NCBI RefSeq assembly: GCF_016889805.1
Contig: NZ_CP069535.1
Coordinates: 2,170,001-2,234,000, forward strand
DNA from: Rhodanobacter sp. FDAARGOS 1247
GTDB taxonomy: Bacteria > Pseudomonadota > Gammaproteobacteria > Xanthomonadales > Rhodanobacteraceae
Length of the DNA stretch: 64,000 bases
Direction: 5' to 3'
Each line of letters opens with the position of its first letter. Position 1 is the first letter of the stretch. The notes beneath the pieces are model-generated. The model had not been told where the DNA came from. It did not search any database and was given only the letters and a program-made list of their open reading frames with translations. The translations under genes were made by a program, and so were the position numbers. Below, one piece after another: positions 45,901-54,055 of this stretch.

Positions 45901-46335
45901 ATGAAACTTTCCATGCTGTTGTGGCTGACCACGTTGATGCCACAACCCGTCGCCGATCAGGCCTGTCTGGCCACCACGGTGTATCTCGAAGCACGCAGCG
46001 AGCCGATCAATGGCCAGCTGGCGGTCGCCGAAGTGGCACTGCGCCGTCGCGATCGCGGTCGCTGGGGCGACACCGTCTGCAAGGTGGTGACGGCACCGCA
46101 CCAGTTCGCGACGACGACCACGCCGGGCTCGTTCGAGATCACCAACCTCGAAGCGTTCAACAAGGCATGGCAGATCGCCGGCATGTCGCTGCACAACTGG
46201 CAACTGCCCGTGGCAGAACGTCGCATGGTGGTTCCGCGCGCCGATCACTTCGCCACCACCGCCATCTCGCCCGCGTGGTCGCACAATCGCCCCAGCGTGA
46301 CGATCGGCGAACACGCCTTCTACGCGGTGAATTGA
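45901..46335 (+). CDS. SleB-like cell wall hydrolase
   Basis: This is a 144-residue protein. A short hydrophobic N-terminus (LSMLLWLTTLMPQPVADQA) may be a signal peptide. The Hydrolase_2 (SleB/CwlJ) domain follows: CLATTVYLEARSEPINGQLA with the conserved Glu, VTAPHQFATT, ADHFATTAISPAWSHN and IGEHAFY. Such enzymes cleave muropeptides or cortex-like peptidoglycan. In Gram-negative bacteria they act in the periplasm, probably in wall remodelling. It is monogenic and followed by a strong bidirectional terminator. Confidence 0.87.
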   Translation: MKLSMLLWLTTLMPQPVADQACLATTVYLEARSEPINGQLAVAEVALRRRDRGRWGDTVCKVVTAPHQFATTTTPGSFEITNLEAFNKAWQIAGMSLHNWQLPVAERRMVVPRADHFATTAISPAWSHNRPSVTIGEHAFYAVN

Positions 46336-46355
46336 ACCGCAAATACATTTGCGGT
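46336..46355. repeat. Perfect 20-bp dyad after the SleB-like gene
   Basis: ACCGCAAAT and ATTTGCGGT surround a 2-nt centre. It begins directly at the stop codon. It could be a hairpin or an operator. Confidence 0.55.
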
Positions 46356-46380
46356 CATCTATAGATGCACCAATCGACAA

Positions 46381-46408
46381 AAAAAGGCCCTCTTTCGAGG
46401 GCCTTTTT
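46381..46408. terminator. Bidirectional rho-independent terminator
   Basis: AAAAAGGCCCTC (46381-46392) pairs with GAGGGCCTTTTT (46397-46408) around TTTC. T-runs on both strands fit termination of both convergent genes (the SleB-like gene and the glycine-zipper gene). Confidence 0.93.
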
Positions 46409-46432
46409 ATTTGGACGTCCAGACGTCCAAAT
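46409..46432. repeat. Perfect 24-bp dyad next to the terminator
   Basis: ATTTGGACGTC (46409-46419) and GACGTCCAAAT (46422-46432) surround CA. It is immediately adjacent to the terminator and 20 bp from the end of the glycine-zipper gene. Its role is unknown. Confidence 0.6.
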
Positions 46433-46452
46433 ATCAAACTACGAGAACTGCA

Positions 46453-46950
46453 TCAGCGCGCGTAGACGTGGTCGCCACGCACCTCGACATAGTCGCCATT
46501 GCGAACGCCGGGGTTCTCGCGCTGGGTGACCGTGGCGTACTGGCCATTGTCCAGTCGAACCACGACGCGCCAGGCGACATCGCTGCCGCTGTTGCGCTTG
46601 CCTACCTGGTTGCCGACCACGCCACCGGCGACCGCGCCGGCAACGGTGGCGGCCTTGCGACCGTCACCCTTGCCCACCTGGTTGCCCAGCACGCCACCGG
46701 CAACCGCGCCGATGATCGCTCCCAGCGTGCCGCCGTTGCCGCTGCTGCCATCCGTATAGACCTGCTGCACTTCCTGCACCACGCCGCAAGACTGGCAACG
46801 GACGTTGCGGTTGCCGTAGCTGCCTTGCTGCGACTGGTAGCCGCCGTTATAGCCGCCGTTGTTGCCGTAGGGCGTCGTGGCGCAGCCGGCCAGGGCCAGC
46901 CCGCCGGTCATTGCCGCAACGAGTGCCAACTTGCTGGTGAGTGCATTCAT
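46453..46950 (-). CDS. Glycine-zipper 2TM lipoprotein (SlyB/17-kDa antigen type)
   Basis: This is a 165-residue protein. The signal sequence TSKLALVAAMTGGLALAGC has lipobox LAGC. A Gly/Asn-rich linker and a CQSCG stretch follow, then the glycine-zipper helix pair TLGAIIGAVAGGVLGNQVGK and ATVAGAVAGGVVGNQVGK. A small C-terminal beta domain (WRVVVRLDNGQYATVTQRE) completes it. Such outer-membrane lipoproteins act in envelope integrity. A paralogue lies 35 bp upstream on the same strand. Confidence 0.87.
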   Translation of the reverse strand: MNALTSKLALVAAMTGGLALAGCATTPYGNNGGYNGGYQSQQGSYGNRNVRCQSCGVVQEVQQVYTDGSSGNGGTLGAIIGAVAGGVLGNQVGKGDGRKAATVAGAVAGGVVGNQVGKRNSGSDVAWRVVVRLDNGQYATVTQRENPGVRNGDYVEVRGDHVYAR

Positions 46951-46985
46951 GGGTCAGTTCCTTGTTCCGGGGAGGGAGAGGGGTT

Positions 46986-47573
46986 TCAGTGGGCGTCCGA
47001 CACGGCGGTGACACCTTCCTGCACCTGCACGCGGTCGCCCGGATCGTGATCCATGCGCACGGTACGGGTCACGCCGTTGTACTCGTAGCGCACGTCGTAG
47101 CCGACGACCTTGGTGGTGCTGTTGTTCACGGTCTCGCACTTACGCTCGACCGTCGAGGTCACCTGCCCATGCTGCTTGCTGGCCTGGATGCGGTTGCCGG
47201 CATAACCGCCACCGACGGCACCGGCCACGGTTGCCAGGGTCTTGCCCTTGCCGCCGCCCACCTGGTTGCCGACCAGCCCGCCCACCACCGCGCCGATCGC
47301 GGTGCCGGCAATGCGGTGCTCATCCTTCGGGGGAGCGGTGTGCGTTACGGTTTCGTCGTGACAGACCTGCTTGGGGTTGTTCACCGTGGAGCGCACCGGA
47401 TCGACGCTGACGACCTTGGCATACTTCACGGCGGCGCCGCCGGCATCCGTGCTGCCGGCGTCGGCCGTACCGTTGGAGACGCCCGCGTCAGCGTTGCGAT
47501 TGCAGGCGGAAATGCCGGTCGCCAGTACCGCTGCGATCGCGATATTGAGCACGTTGATCGTCAATCTGTTCAT
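46986..47573 (-). CDS. Second glycine-zipper lipoprotein
   Basis: This is a 195-residue protein. NVLNIAIAAVLATGISAC is a lipoprotein signal with C at the SAC box. The centre carries TAIGAVVGGLVGNQVGGGKG and TVAGAVGGGYAGNRIQ, a glycine zipper like that of the neighbour. The C-terminal domain has YDVRYEYNGVTRTVRMDHDPGD. The start at 47573 has GAGG upstream. Same domain order and adjacent position suggest a tandem duplication that has since diverged. Confidence 0.85.
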   Translation of the reverse strand: MNRLTINVLNIAIAAVLATGISACNRNADAGVSNGTADAGSTDAGGAAVKYAKVVSVDPVRSTVNNPKQVCHDETVTHTAPPKDEHRIAGTAIGAVVGGLVGNQVGGGKGKTLATVAGAVGGGYAGNRIQASKQHGQVTSTVERKCETVNNSTTKVVGYDVRYEYNGVTRTVRMDHDPGDRVQVQEGVTAVSDAH

Positions 47574-47742
47574 AACAACCTCTCCTCTGTTTTGTTTGTG
47601 GCTGGCTGCATTGCCGGGTGCGAGCGCAATAACATGCGAGTTCATTGAACCTTGCTCCAACTGAATCGGAGTTAGCTCGGTCCGGCTACATTATCTTCAC
47701 GCCATCACGACATTTCTCTCGGCCACGACACGAAAATCGACC

Positions 47743-48510
47743 ATGCGCAAGATCGCCGACAGCCACGTGCATCTCAATGACTCCGCTTTCCGGGACGACG
47801 GCGACCAAGTCATTGCACGGGCACTCGAGGCTGGCGTGGACACCATGGTCGTGCCGTCCGTGGATGCCGCCAGCTGGCCGGTCATCGGCGAGCTTTGCGG
47901 TCGTCATCCTGCATTGCATCCGGCGTGGGGTCTCCACCCGGTGTTCCTGTCGAATCATGTTCCCGCGAATGTGCAGGCGCTGTCTTCGCTGCTGAACGAC
48001 AGCAGACCGGTGGCGGTCGGCGAGATCGGGCTGGACTTCCATCGCGAGGACCTGGACCCGGACATGCAGCGCGAGTACTTCCTGCGCCAATTGGAACTGG
48101 CACGCGAACACGAACTCCCGGTGATCGTGCACGCCCGCAACGCGCTGGAGGAAGTCATCCTCACCCTGAGGCGCCAAGGCGGGTTGCGTGGCGTGGTGCA
48201 CAGCTTTTCCGGCAGCGAGCAGCAGGCCCGCCAACTGTGGGACATGGGTTTTCACCTGGGCATCGGCGGCCCGGTGACCTACGAACGCGCGCAGCGACTG
48301 CGCCGCATCGTGGCCGGAATGCCGCTCGAATTCCTGCTGCTGGAAAGCGACGCGCCGGACCAGCCGGACGCGTTCCACCGCGGTGAGCGCAACGAGCCGG
48401 CCCGGGTGGTCGAGGTCTTGCGCTGCGTGGCCAGCCTGCGCGGGGAATCGGAGCAGCATGTCGCCGACCTGACACGTGCCAACACCCGGCGCCTGTTCGG
48501 CATCTATTGA
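47743..48510 (+). CDS. TatD-family metal-dependent hydrolase
   Basis: This is a 255-residue TIM-barrel protein: DSHVHL (metal ligands H8 and H10), VAVGEIGLDFH with the conserved Glu, VIVHARNA with the third His, GVVHSFSGS with the fourth His, and LLESDAPDQP with the catalytic Asp. TatD-type enzymes are 3'-5' exonucleases or deoxyribonucleases acting in DNA quality control; this paralogue could be TatD, YcfH or YjjV. It is divergent from the glycine-zipper genes and followed by the marR operator. Confidence 0.9.
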   Translation: MRKIADSHVHLNDSAFRDDGDQVIARALEAGVDTMVVPSVDAASWPVIGELCGRHPALHPAWGLHPVFLSNHVPANVQALSSLLNDSRPVAVGEIGLDFHREDLDPDMQREYFLRQLELAREHELPVIVHARNALEEVILTLRRQGGLRGVVHSFSGSEQQARQLWDMGFHLGIGGPVTYERAQRLRRIVAGMPLEFLLLESDAPDQPDAFHRGERNEPARVVEVLRCVASLRGESEQHVADLTRANTRRLFGIY

Positions 48511-48540
48511 CGGATACTTGCAGGCGTCGGCCACCTGCTG

Positions 48541-48565
48541 ATATTTTACTTCACTGGTGAAATAT
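48541..48565. promoter_or_regulatory. Probable MarR operator
   Basis: The pseudo-palindrome spanning 48541-48565 has core TTCACTGGTGAA (48550-48561) flanked by ATATTT and AAATAT. A second half-site, CAGTGAA, is at 48570-48576. It lies 11 bp upstream of the marR start codon, so binding would block transcription or translation initiation of the whole efflux operon. Confidence 0.75.
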
Positions 48566-48576
48566 GAATCAGTGAA

Positions 48577-49101
48577 ATGGATCGGTTGAAGCAGTGCATC
48601 GCGATGATGGACGAGGGCATCGGACGGGTGAGCGGGATCATTCCGCAAATGCCTGCGGCCGAGGCACGCCTGTGCCGCCTGATGCTGATGCTTGGGCAGG
48701 ACATCGAGGAGGAACTCGAGTCCGAGCTGAAGCCGAACAAGCTCAATCACAGCGAATTTCTCACCCTGATGATCCTGTACAGCCGCCCCGACGGGATCTC
48801 CACGCCCGGCGAGCTGTGCGATTACACCAACCAGGGCGCGACCAACATGACCCGCATCGGCAACGCGCTGGTCAAGCGTGGCCTGATCAGCCGCGGCGCC
48901 GGCGCCAGCGACCGGCGCAAGGTGGTGATCCGCATCACTGCGGCAGGTCGGCGGCTGGTGCAGAAAATGCTGCCGCCGATGTTTCCCCGCCTTGCCAACA
49001 TGTTCGCCGGCTTCAGCGCCACCGACAAACGTCAACTTGACCGTCTGCTGCGCAAACTGGCCGGCAACCTCGACCAACTGGGCGAAAGCCGCCACCCATG
49101 A
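48577..49101 (+). CDS. MarR-family repressor of the efflux operon
   Basis: This is a 174-residue winged-helix protein: LNHSEFLTLMILYSRPDG, the recognition helix in LCDYTNQGATNMTRIGNALVKRG, and the wing LISRGAGASDRRKVVIRIT. It resembles the EmrR/MprA branch, which represses emrAB and is released by lipophilic drugs. It overlaps the next gene by ATGA. No Shine-Dalgarno is visible before 48577, where the operator half-site lies instead; an in-frame ATG at 48604 is an alternative start. Confidence 0.9.
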   Translation: MDRLKQCIAMMDEGIGRVSGIIPQMPAAEARLCRLMLMLGQDIEEELESELKPNKLNHSEFLTLMILYSRPDGISTPGELCDYTNQGATNMTRIGNALVKRGLISRGAGASDRRKVVIRITAAGRRLVQKMLPPMFPRLANMFAGFSATDKRQLDRLLRKLAGNLDQLGESRHP

Positions 49102-50591
49102 AGGAAACCCCGATGAAGCATGCCCCGCATTGCGGTCGCACCGTGCTTGTCGCCGCCATCGTGCTGATGCTGGCCGGCTGTGCCCGCGCCCCGGCCAAGC
49201 TGGACACACCCGCGCTGCGCGACGAGGCGCCCCTGGCCGGTCTGCAGACAGCCGTTCGCCCCGGCTGGCCCAGCGCCGAATGGTGGCGGCAGTACAACGA
49301 TCCGCAACTGGACGACCTGATGGGCCGCGCGATGCAGCAGTCGCCGGACCTGGCGCTGGCACGCAGCCGCGTGGAGAACGCCGAGCAGTCGGCGAAGCTG
49401 GCGGCGGCCCAACTCGGCCTGTCGGTCAACGGCAGCGCGCAGGTGTCGCGCACGCGGATGAGCGACCACGGCCTGATTCCCAGCAAGTTCCTTGGCTTCA
49501 GCTGGTACAACCAGGCCGATCTCGGCGTGCAGCTGGAATACGATTTCGACTGGTGGGGCAAGAAGCGCGCCACCATGGAAGCTGCGCTGGACCAGGCGCG
49601 CGCCGCCCAGGCGCAGCGCAGCGCCGCCGCGCTGGCGATCCAGTACGCCGTGGCCGACACCTACTTTGGCTGGCAGGCCGACCAGGCGCGGTTGCAGCTG
49701 GCCGATCGCCTGCTGGCCACGCAACAGCAGTTCGCCCACATCGCCGATCTGCGCGTGAAACAGGGCGTGGACCTGCCCGACGAGGCACAGAAGGCGCGTG
49801 CGCAGCTGGCGGCGGTGCGCGAGATGCGGGTGGCACTGGACGGCTCGGCGAAGATCCGTCGCGTGGCGCTGGCTTCCCTGCTCGGCGTGGCGCCGGCCGA
49901 ACTGCCGGAGTTGCACGCCAGCCCGCTGCCCGTGATCAACGGCGGCGTACCGGCGGATGCCAGCCTGGACCTGCTGGCCCGTCGCCCCGACATCGCGGCC
50001 AGCCGCTGGCAGGTCGAGGCGGCGCTGAAGCAGACCGATGCCGCCCGTGCCCAGTTCTTTCCCGACTTCAGCATCAAGGCGCTGGCCGGCCTGTCCAGCA
50101 TCGACATGGGCAAGTTGCTCACCGCGGGCAGTCGCACCTTCGCGGTGACACCTGCGCTGCACCTGCCGATCTTCAACGGCGGCACGCTCGAGGCCAACTA
50201 CGGCGTCAGCAAGGCCCAGCTCGATGCCGCCGTCGCCCAGTACGACAGCGCGGTGCTGACCGCCGCCCGCGAAGTGGCCACCCAGTCGCTGAGCGCCGAA
50301 CAGGTCGCGGCCCGCCTGCGCGAACAACAGGCCCAGCTGGATGCCGACAAGGTCCTGCTGGCCAATGCGCAGGCGCGTGCCCGCCAGGGCGTGCGCGACC
50401 TGCGTGAAAGCCTTGGCGCCAAGGCGACCCTGCTGCAACAGCGCGATGCCGCCACCCAGTTGCAGGCACAGGCGCTGAGCACGGATCTCGCCCTGATCAA
50501 GGCGCTCGGCGGCGGTTATCGCAGCGCCGACGATGCCACCTCCCCTTCCTCTTCTGTCAATGCCGGAGCTTCCGACCATGAGCGCCACTGA
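49098..50591 (+). CDS. Outer-membrane efflux lipoprotein (NodT/OprM type)
   Basis: This is a protein of up to 497 residues. TVLVAAIVLMLAGC is a lipoprotein signal. The Outer membrane factor repeats follow: SPDLALARSRVENAEQSAKL, LLARRPDIAASRWQVEAALK and AREVATQSLSAEQVAARLRE. It forms the TolC-like exit duct for the EmrA-EmrB pump encoded downstream. Two starts are possible: 49098, overlapping marR, and 49113, which has AAGGAA upstream. Confidence 0.92.
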   Translation: MKETPMKHAPHCGRTVLVAAIVLMLAGCARAPAKLDTPALRDEAPLAGLQTAVRPGWPSAEWWRQYNDPQLDDLMGRAMQQSPDLALARSRVENAEQSAKLAAAQLGLSVNGSAQVSRTRMSDHGLIPSKFLGFSWYNQADLGVQLEYDFDWWGKKRATMEAALDQARAAQAQRSAAALAIQYAVADTYFGWQADQARLQLADRLLATQQQFAHIADLRVKQGVDLPDEAQKARAQLAAVREMRVALDGSAKIRRVALASLLGVAPAELPELHASPLPVINGGVPADASLDLLARRPDIAASRWQVEAALKQTDAARAQFFPDFSIKALAGLSSIDMGKLLTAGSRTFAVTPALHLPIFNGGTLEANYGVSKAQLDAAVAQYDSAVLTAAREVATQSLSAEQVAARLREQQAQLDADKVLLANAQARARQGVRDLRESLGAKATLLQQRDAATQLQAQALSTDLALIKALGGGYRSADDATSPSSSVNAGASDHERH

Positions 50592-51780
50592 ATCCGAAAC
50601 TGTCGACAGCAATGACAGCGGCATGGCCGCGAAGAATCCGGCCAAGCGCCGGCGCGCCCTGCTGATCGTCGCCGCGGTGTTCATCCTTGCCGGACTGATC
50701 TGGTTCCTGCTGTGGCTGTTCGTGTTTTCCACCCGCGTGAAGACCGACAACGCCTATGTCGGCGGCAACCAGGTGGCGATTTCAGCCCAGGTACCCGGCA
50801 CCGTGGTGGCCATCCTCGCCGACGACACGCAGCGCGTGGAAGCCGGCCAGGTGCTGGTGAAGCTGGACGCCACCGACGCCGAGACGCGGCTGGAGCAGGC
50901 CCGCAGCGCGCTGGCCCAGGCCGTGCGCGGCGTGCGCCAGCAGACCAGTTCGGCCACCGGCGCGGACGCCCAGGTCGCCACGGCCAGGCTCGCACTGAAG
51001 AAGGCCCAGGCCGACCTGCAGCGCCGTCTGCCGCTGATCGCCGCCCAGGCCGAATCGCCGGAGATCGTGCAACATCTGCGCGACGGCGTGGAGCAGGCGC
51101 GGGCCGCGGTGGACGCCGCCGAGGCGCAGGCCGCCGCCGCGCACGCCGCGATCGAAGGCACCGACGTGGCGCAGAACCCGGTGGTGCTGCAGGCCCGCGC
51201 AAACTTCCGCGCCGCCTGGGTCGCCGCACAGCGCAACGCGATCTATGCGCCGGTCTCCGGCTACGTGGCCGAACGCAGCGTGCAACTGGGCAACAGCGTG
51301 CAGCCGGGCCAGCAGCTGATGACCGTGGTGCCGCTGCACGACCTGTGGATCGACGCGAATTTCAAGGAAAGCCAGCTGCGCCACATCCGTATCGGCCAGC
51401 CGGCGAAAGTGGTGTCGGACCTGTATGGCAGCGATGCCGAGTACCACGGCAAGGTGATCGGCCTGGGCGCCGGTACCGGCAGCGTGTTCTCGCTGCTGCC
51501 GGCGCAGAACGCCACCGGCAACTGGATCAAGGTGGTGCAGCGCGTGCCGGTACGCATCGCGCTGGACAACAAGGAGCTGGACAAGCACCCGCTGCGCATC
51601 GGCCTGTCCACCGACGTGACCGTCGACATCCACGATGACCAGGGCGGCGTGCTGGCCAGCACCGCGGCACAGCAGCCGGTGGCGCAGACCGACGTCTACG
51701 ACCAGATGGCCAGCAAGGCCAATGCGGAAGCGGACCGGATCATCCGCGCCAACCTGCCCCATCTTGCCGCCGCCCACTGA
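50578..51780 (+). CDS. emrA: EmrA-type membrane fusion protein
   Basis: This is a 400-residue protein: a cytoplasmic tail, one membrane helix at about 26-45 (ALLIVAAVFILAGLIWFLLW), then the HlyD core: DNAYVGGNQVAISAQVPGTV (lipoyl half), a long coiled coil and APVSGYVAERSVQLGNSVQPG. It bridges the inner-membrane pump EmrB to the outer-membrane duct. It overlaps the upstream gene by 14 bp. Confidence 0.93.
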   Translation: MSATESETVDSNDSGMAAKNPAKRRRALLIVAAVFILAGLIWFLLWLFVFSTRVKTDNAYVGGNQVAISAQVPGTVVAILADDTQRVEAGQVLVKLDATDAETRLEQARSALAQAVRGVRQQTSSATGADAQVATARLALKKAQADLQRRLPLIAAQAESPEIVQHLRDGVEQARAAVDAAEAQAAAAHAAIEGTDVAQNPVVLQARANFRAAWVAAQRNAIYAPVSGYVAERSVQLGNSVQPGQQLMTVVPLHDLWIDANFKESQLRHIRIGQPAKVVSDLYGSDAEYHGKVIGLGAGTGSVFSLLPAQNATGNWIKVVQRVPVRIALDNKELDKHPLRIGLSTDVTVDIHDDQGGVLASTAAQQPVAQTDVYDQMASKANAEADRIIRANLPHLAAAH

Positions 51781-51788
51781 GCCGGACC

Positions 51789-53354
51789 ATGGCCACCACG
51801 CCAAACGACGCCACCTCCGACGCCGCCCCGCTGAAGCCTCTGCACGGCGGTCCGCTGGCGCTGCTCACCATCGCCGTCGCGTTCAGCACCTTCATGGAGG
51901 TGCTGGACATGACGATCGTCAACGTCGCGGTGCCGCACATCGCCGGCAGCCTCGGCGTGAGCCCCAGCGAAGGCACCTGGACGATCAGCTCGTACGCGCT
52001 GGCCAGCGCGATCATGCAGCCGCTGACCGGCTGGCTCGCGCGCCGCTTCGGCGAGGTGAAGACCTTCGTCGGCTCGGTGCTGATGTTCGTGGTGTTCTCG
52101 ATGCTGTGCGGCCTGGCCACCAGCATGCCGATGCTGGTGATCGGCCGCCTGCTGCAGGGCGCCGGCTCCGGCCCGATGGTGGCGCTGTCGCTGACCCTGC
52201 TGCTGTCGAACTATCCGAAGGAGAAACAGGGCATCGCGCTGGCGCTGTGGGCGATGACCGTGGTGGTGGCGCCGATCTTCGGGCCGATCCTGGGCGGCTG
52301 GCTGACCGACAACTTCTCCTGGCCATGGATCTTCTACATCAACCTGCCGGTCGGATTGGCGGCGGCGGTGATCACCTGGGGCCTGCTGCGCAAGCGCGAG
52401 ACGAAAACCTACAAGGCGCCGATCGACATGATCGGGCTGGTGTTGCTGGTGGTTGGGGTGGGCGCGCTGCAGTTCATGCTGGACAACGGCAACGACCACG
52501 ACTGGTTCTCCTCGCCGATGATCCTGGTGCTGGGGCTCACCGCACTGATCTGCCTGACCTTCCTGATCGTGTGGGAGCTGCATGCGAAGCATCCGGTGGT
52601 CGACCTGTCGCTGTTCCGGCAACGCAACTTCACGGTTGGCGTGATCAGCTTGTCGCTGGGCATGTTCGCGTTCTTCGGCATCAACGTGGTGTTCCCGCTG
52701 TGGCTGCAGATCACCCTGGGCTACACCGCCACCTGGGCCGGCCTGGCCACCGCACCGGTCGGCGTGCTGGCGTTCCTGATCGCGCCGATCCTGGGCAAGA
52801 ACATGCACAAGCTGGACCTGCGCGCGGTGGTGACGTTCGCGTTCCTGGTCTTCGCCGGTACCGCGTACTGGTTCTCCACCTTCGACAGCTCCGCTTCGTT
52901 CTCCACCCTGGTGATCCCGCGTTTCGTGATGGGCCTGGCGATCCCCTGCTTCTTCATCCCGCTGAACCAGGTCTACCTGTCCGGCCTGCCGGTGGACCAG
53001 ATCGCCAGCGCCTCGGGCCTGTCCAATTTCTGCCGCACGATCGGTTCGAGCGTGTCCACCGCGATCATGGTGACGCTGTGGCAGCATCGCGGCGAGACCC
53101 ACCATGCCACGTTGACGGAGTACGTCAGCCCCGGCCATCCGGCTGCAACCCAGTTTGTCGGACAACTGTCGCATACCGGGTTGTCGCATACGCAAAGCCT
53201 GGGTCTGATCGACCAGTTGCTGACGCGCGAGGCGCTCACGCTGGCGGTGAACGACGTGTTCTGGGCCTGCGCGATCCTGTTCGTGCTGCTGATTCCGGTG
53301 CTGTGGTTCGCCAAGCCGCCGTTCGGCAGCGCCGGCGGCGCGGTCGGCCACTGA
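51789..53354 (+). CDS. emrB: EmrB-type DHA2 multidrug transporter (MFS, 14 TMS)
   Basis: This is a 521-residue protein with 14 hydrophobic segments. LDMTIVNVAVPHIAGSLG is the DHA2 family motif, and GWLARRFGEVKTFVGSVL is the MFS loop. WTISSYALASAIMQPLTG and GPILGGWLTDNFSWPWIFYI complete the EmrB signature. It pumps hydrophobic drugs using the proton gradient. It is the last gene of the marR-OMF-emrA-emrB operon, 8 bp after emrA. Confidence 0.94.
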   Translation: MATTPNDATSDAAPLKPLHGGPLALLTIAVAFSTFMEVLDMTIVNVAVPHIAGSLGVSPSEGTWTISSYALASAIMQPLTGWLARRFGEVKTFVGSVLMFVVFSMLCGLATSMPMLVIGRLLQGAGSGPMVALSLTLLLSNYPKEKQGIALALWAMTVVVAPIFGPILGGWLTDNFSWPWIFYINLPVGLAAAVITWGLLRKRETKTYKAPIDMIGLVLLVVGVGALQFMLDNGNDHDWFSSPMILVLGLTALICLTFLIVWELHAKHPVVDLSLFRQRNFTVGVISLSLGMFAFFGINVVFPLWLQITLGYTATWAGLATAPVGVLAFLIAPILGKNMHKLDLRAVVTFAFLVFAGTAYWFSTFDSSASFSTLVIPRFVMGLAIPCFFIPLNQVYLSGLPVDQIASASGLSNFCRTIGSSVSTAIMVTLWQHRGETHHATLTEYVSPGHPAATQFVGQLSHTGLSHTQSLGLIDQLLTREALTLAVNDVFWACAILFVLLIPVLWFAKPPFGSAGGAVGH

Positions 53355-53433
53355 TTTGCTGCGGCCGGCGGCCGCAGCATGAAAACTCCCGTCCGACTGG
53401 TGCGGCGCAATATCTTCTGCTAGCGTTCGCCGC

Positions 53434-53931
53434 ATGGCACAAACAAAGCGCACCATCAAGAAGTATCCGAACCGGCGTCTCTACGACACGGAAATCTCCA
53501 GCTACATCACGCTGGAGGAAGTCCGCCAGCTGGTGCTGGACAACGAGGACTTCGAGGTCCGTGACGCCAAGAGCGGCGAGGACCTGACCCGTTCGGTCCT
53601 GCTGCAGATCATCTCCGAGCACGAGGACAAGGGGCAGCCGATGCTGTCGCCGCAGTTGCTCAGCCAGATCATCCGCTTTTACGGCGATTCGCTGCAGGGC
53701 TTCATGGGGCCTTACCTGGAGCGCAGCCTGCAGGTGTTCCTCGACCAGCAGACGCAGTTCCGCAGCCAGCTCAACAGCCTGATGGGCCAGACTCCCTGGA
53801 ACACGCTGAACGACCTGACCGAGCGCAACATGGCCGCGTTCCAGGCGATGCAGCGCGGGCTGATGGACACCGCCGCCCAGGTCATGCCGACGCCGCCCGG
53901 CGGCACCCGCGGCGGCAAGAAGTCCGGCTGA
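53434..53931 (+). CDS. phaR: Polyhydroxyalkanoate synthesis repressor PhaR
   Basis: This is a 165-residue protein. The N-terminal PHB/PHA accumulation regulator DNA-binding domain begins RTIKKYPNRRLYDTEISSYI. It is followed by an acetyl-CoA-related PHB_acc domain (SPQLLSQIIRFYGDSLQGFM) and a Gly-rich tail. PhaR binds PHB granules and represses phasin and PHB synthesis genes. phaB lies 124 bp downstream, but no phaC was seen in the window. Confidence 0.93.
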   Translation: MAQTKRTIKKYPNRRLYDTEISSYITLEEVRQLVLDNEDFEVRDAKSGEDLTRSVLLQIISEHEDKGQPMLSPQLLSQIIRFYGDSLQGFMGPYLERSLQVFLDQQTQFRSQLNSLMGQTPWNTLNDLTERNMAAFQAMQRGLMDTAAQVMPTPPGGTRGGKKSG

Positions 53932-53944
53932 TCCGGACCCGATC

Positions 53945-53968
53945 GACGGCGCGCATCGACGCGCCGTC
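53945..53968 (+). terminator. Terminator after phaR
   Basis: GACGGCGCG pairs with CGCGCCGTC around CATCGA, followed by CGTTTGT. This is a short but GC-rich stem with a weak T-run. Confidence 0.75.
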
Positions 53969-54055
53969 CGTTTGTCAGCCCCACCTTTTCCGATTCGGCC
54001 GTTGCAGCACAGCACGTGCTGCCTTGCGGCATGATCCTCCCATGGATGCACCGCG

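Noticed and set aside
45492-45932. Open frames in the spacer after ygfZ
   Set aside because: They lack recognisable similarity, start context and codon bias, and overlap the start of the SleB-like gene.
46409-46432. Resemblance of the GACGTC dyad to a MetJ box
   Set aside because: MetJ is known mainly from enterics and vibrios, no methionine gene is near, and the site lies between convergent gene ends rather than at a promoter.
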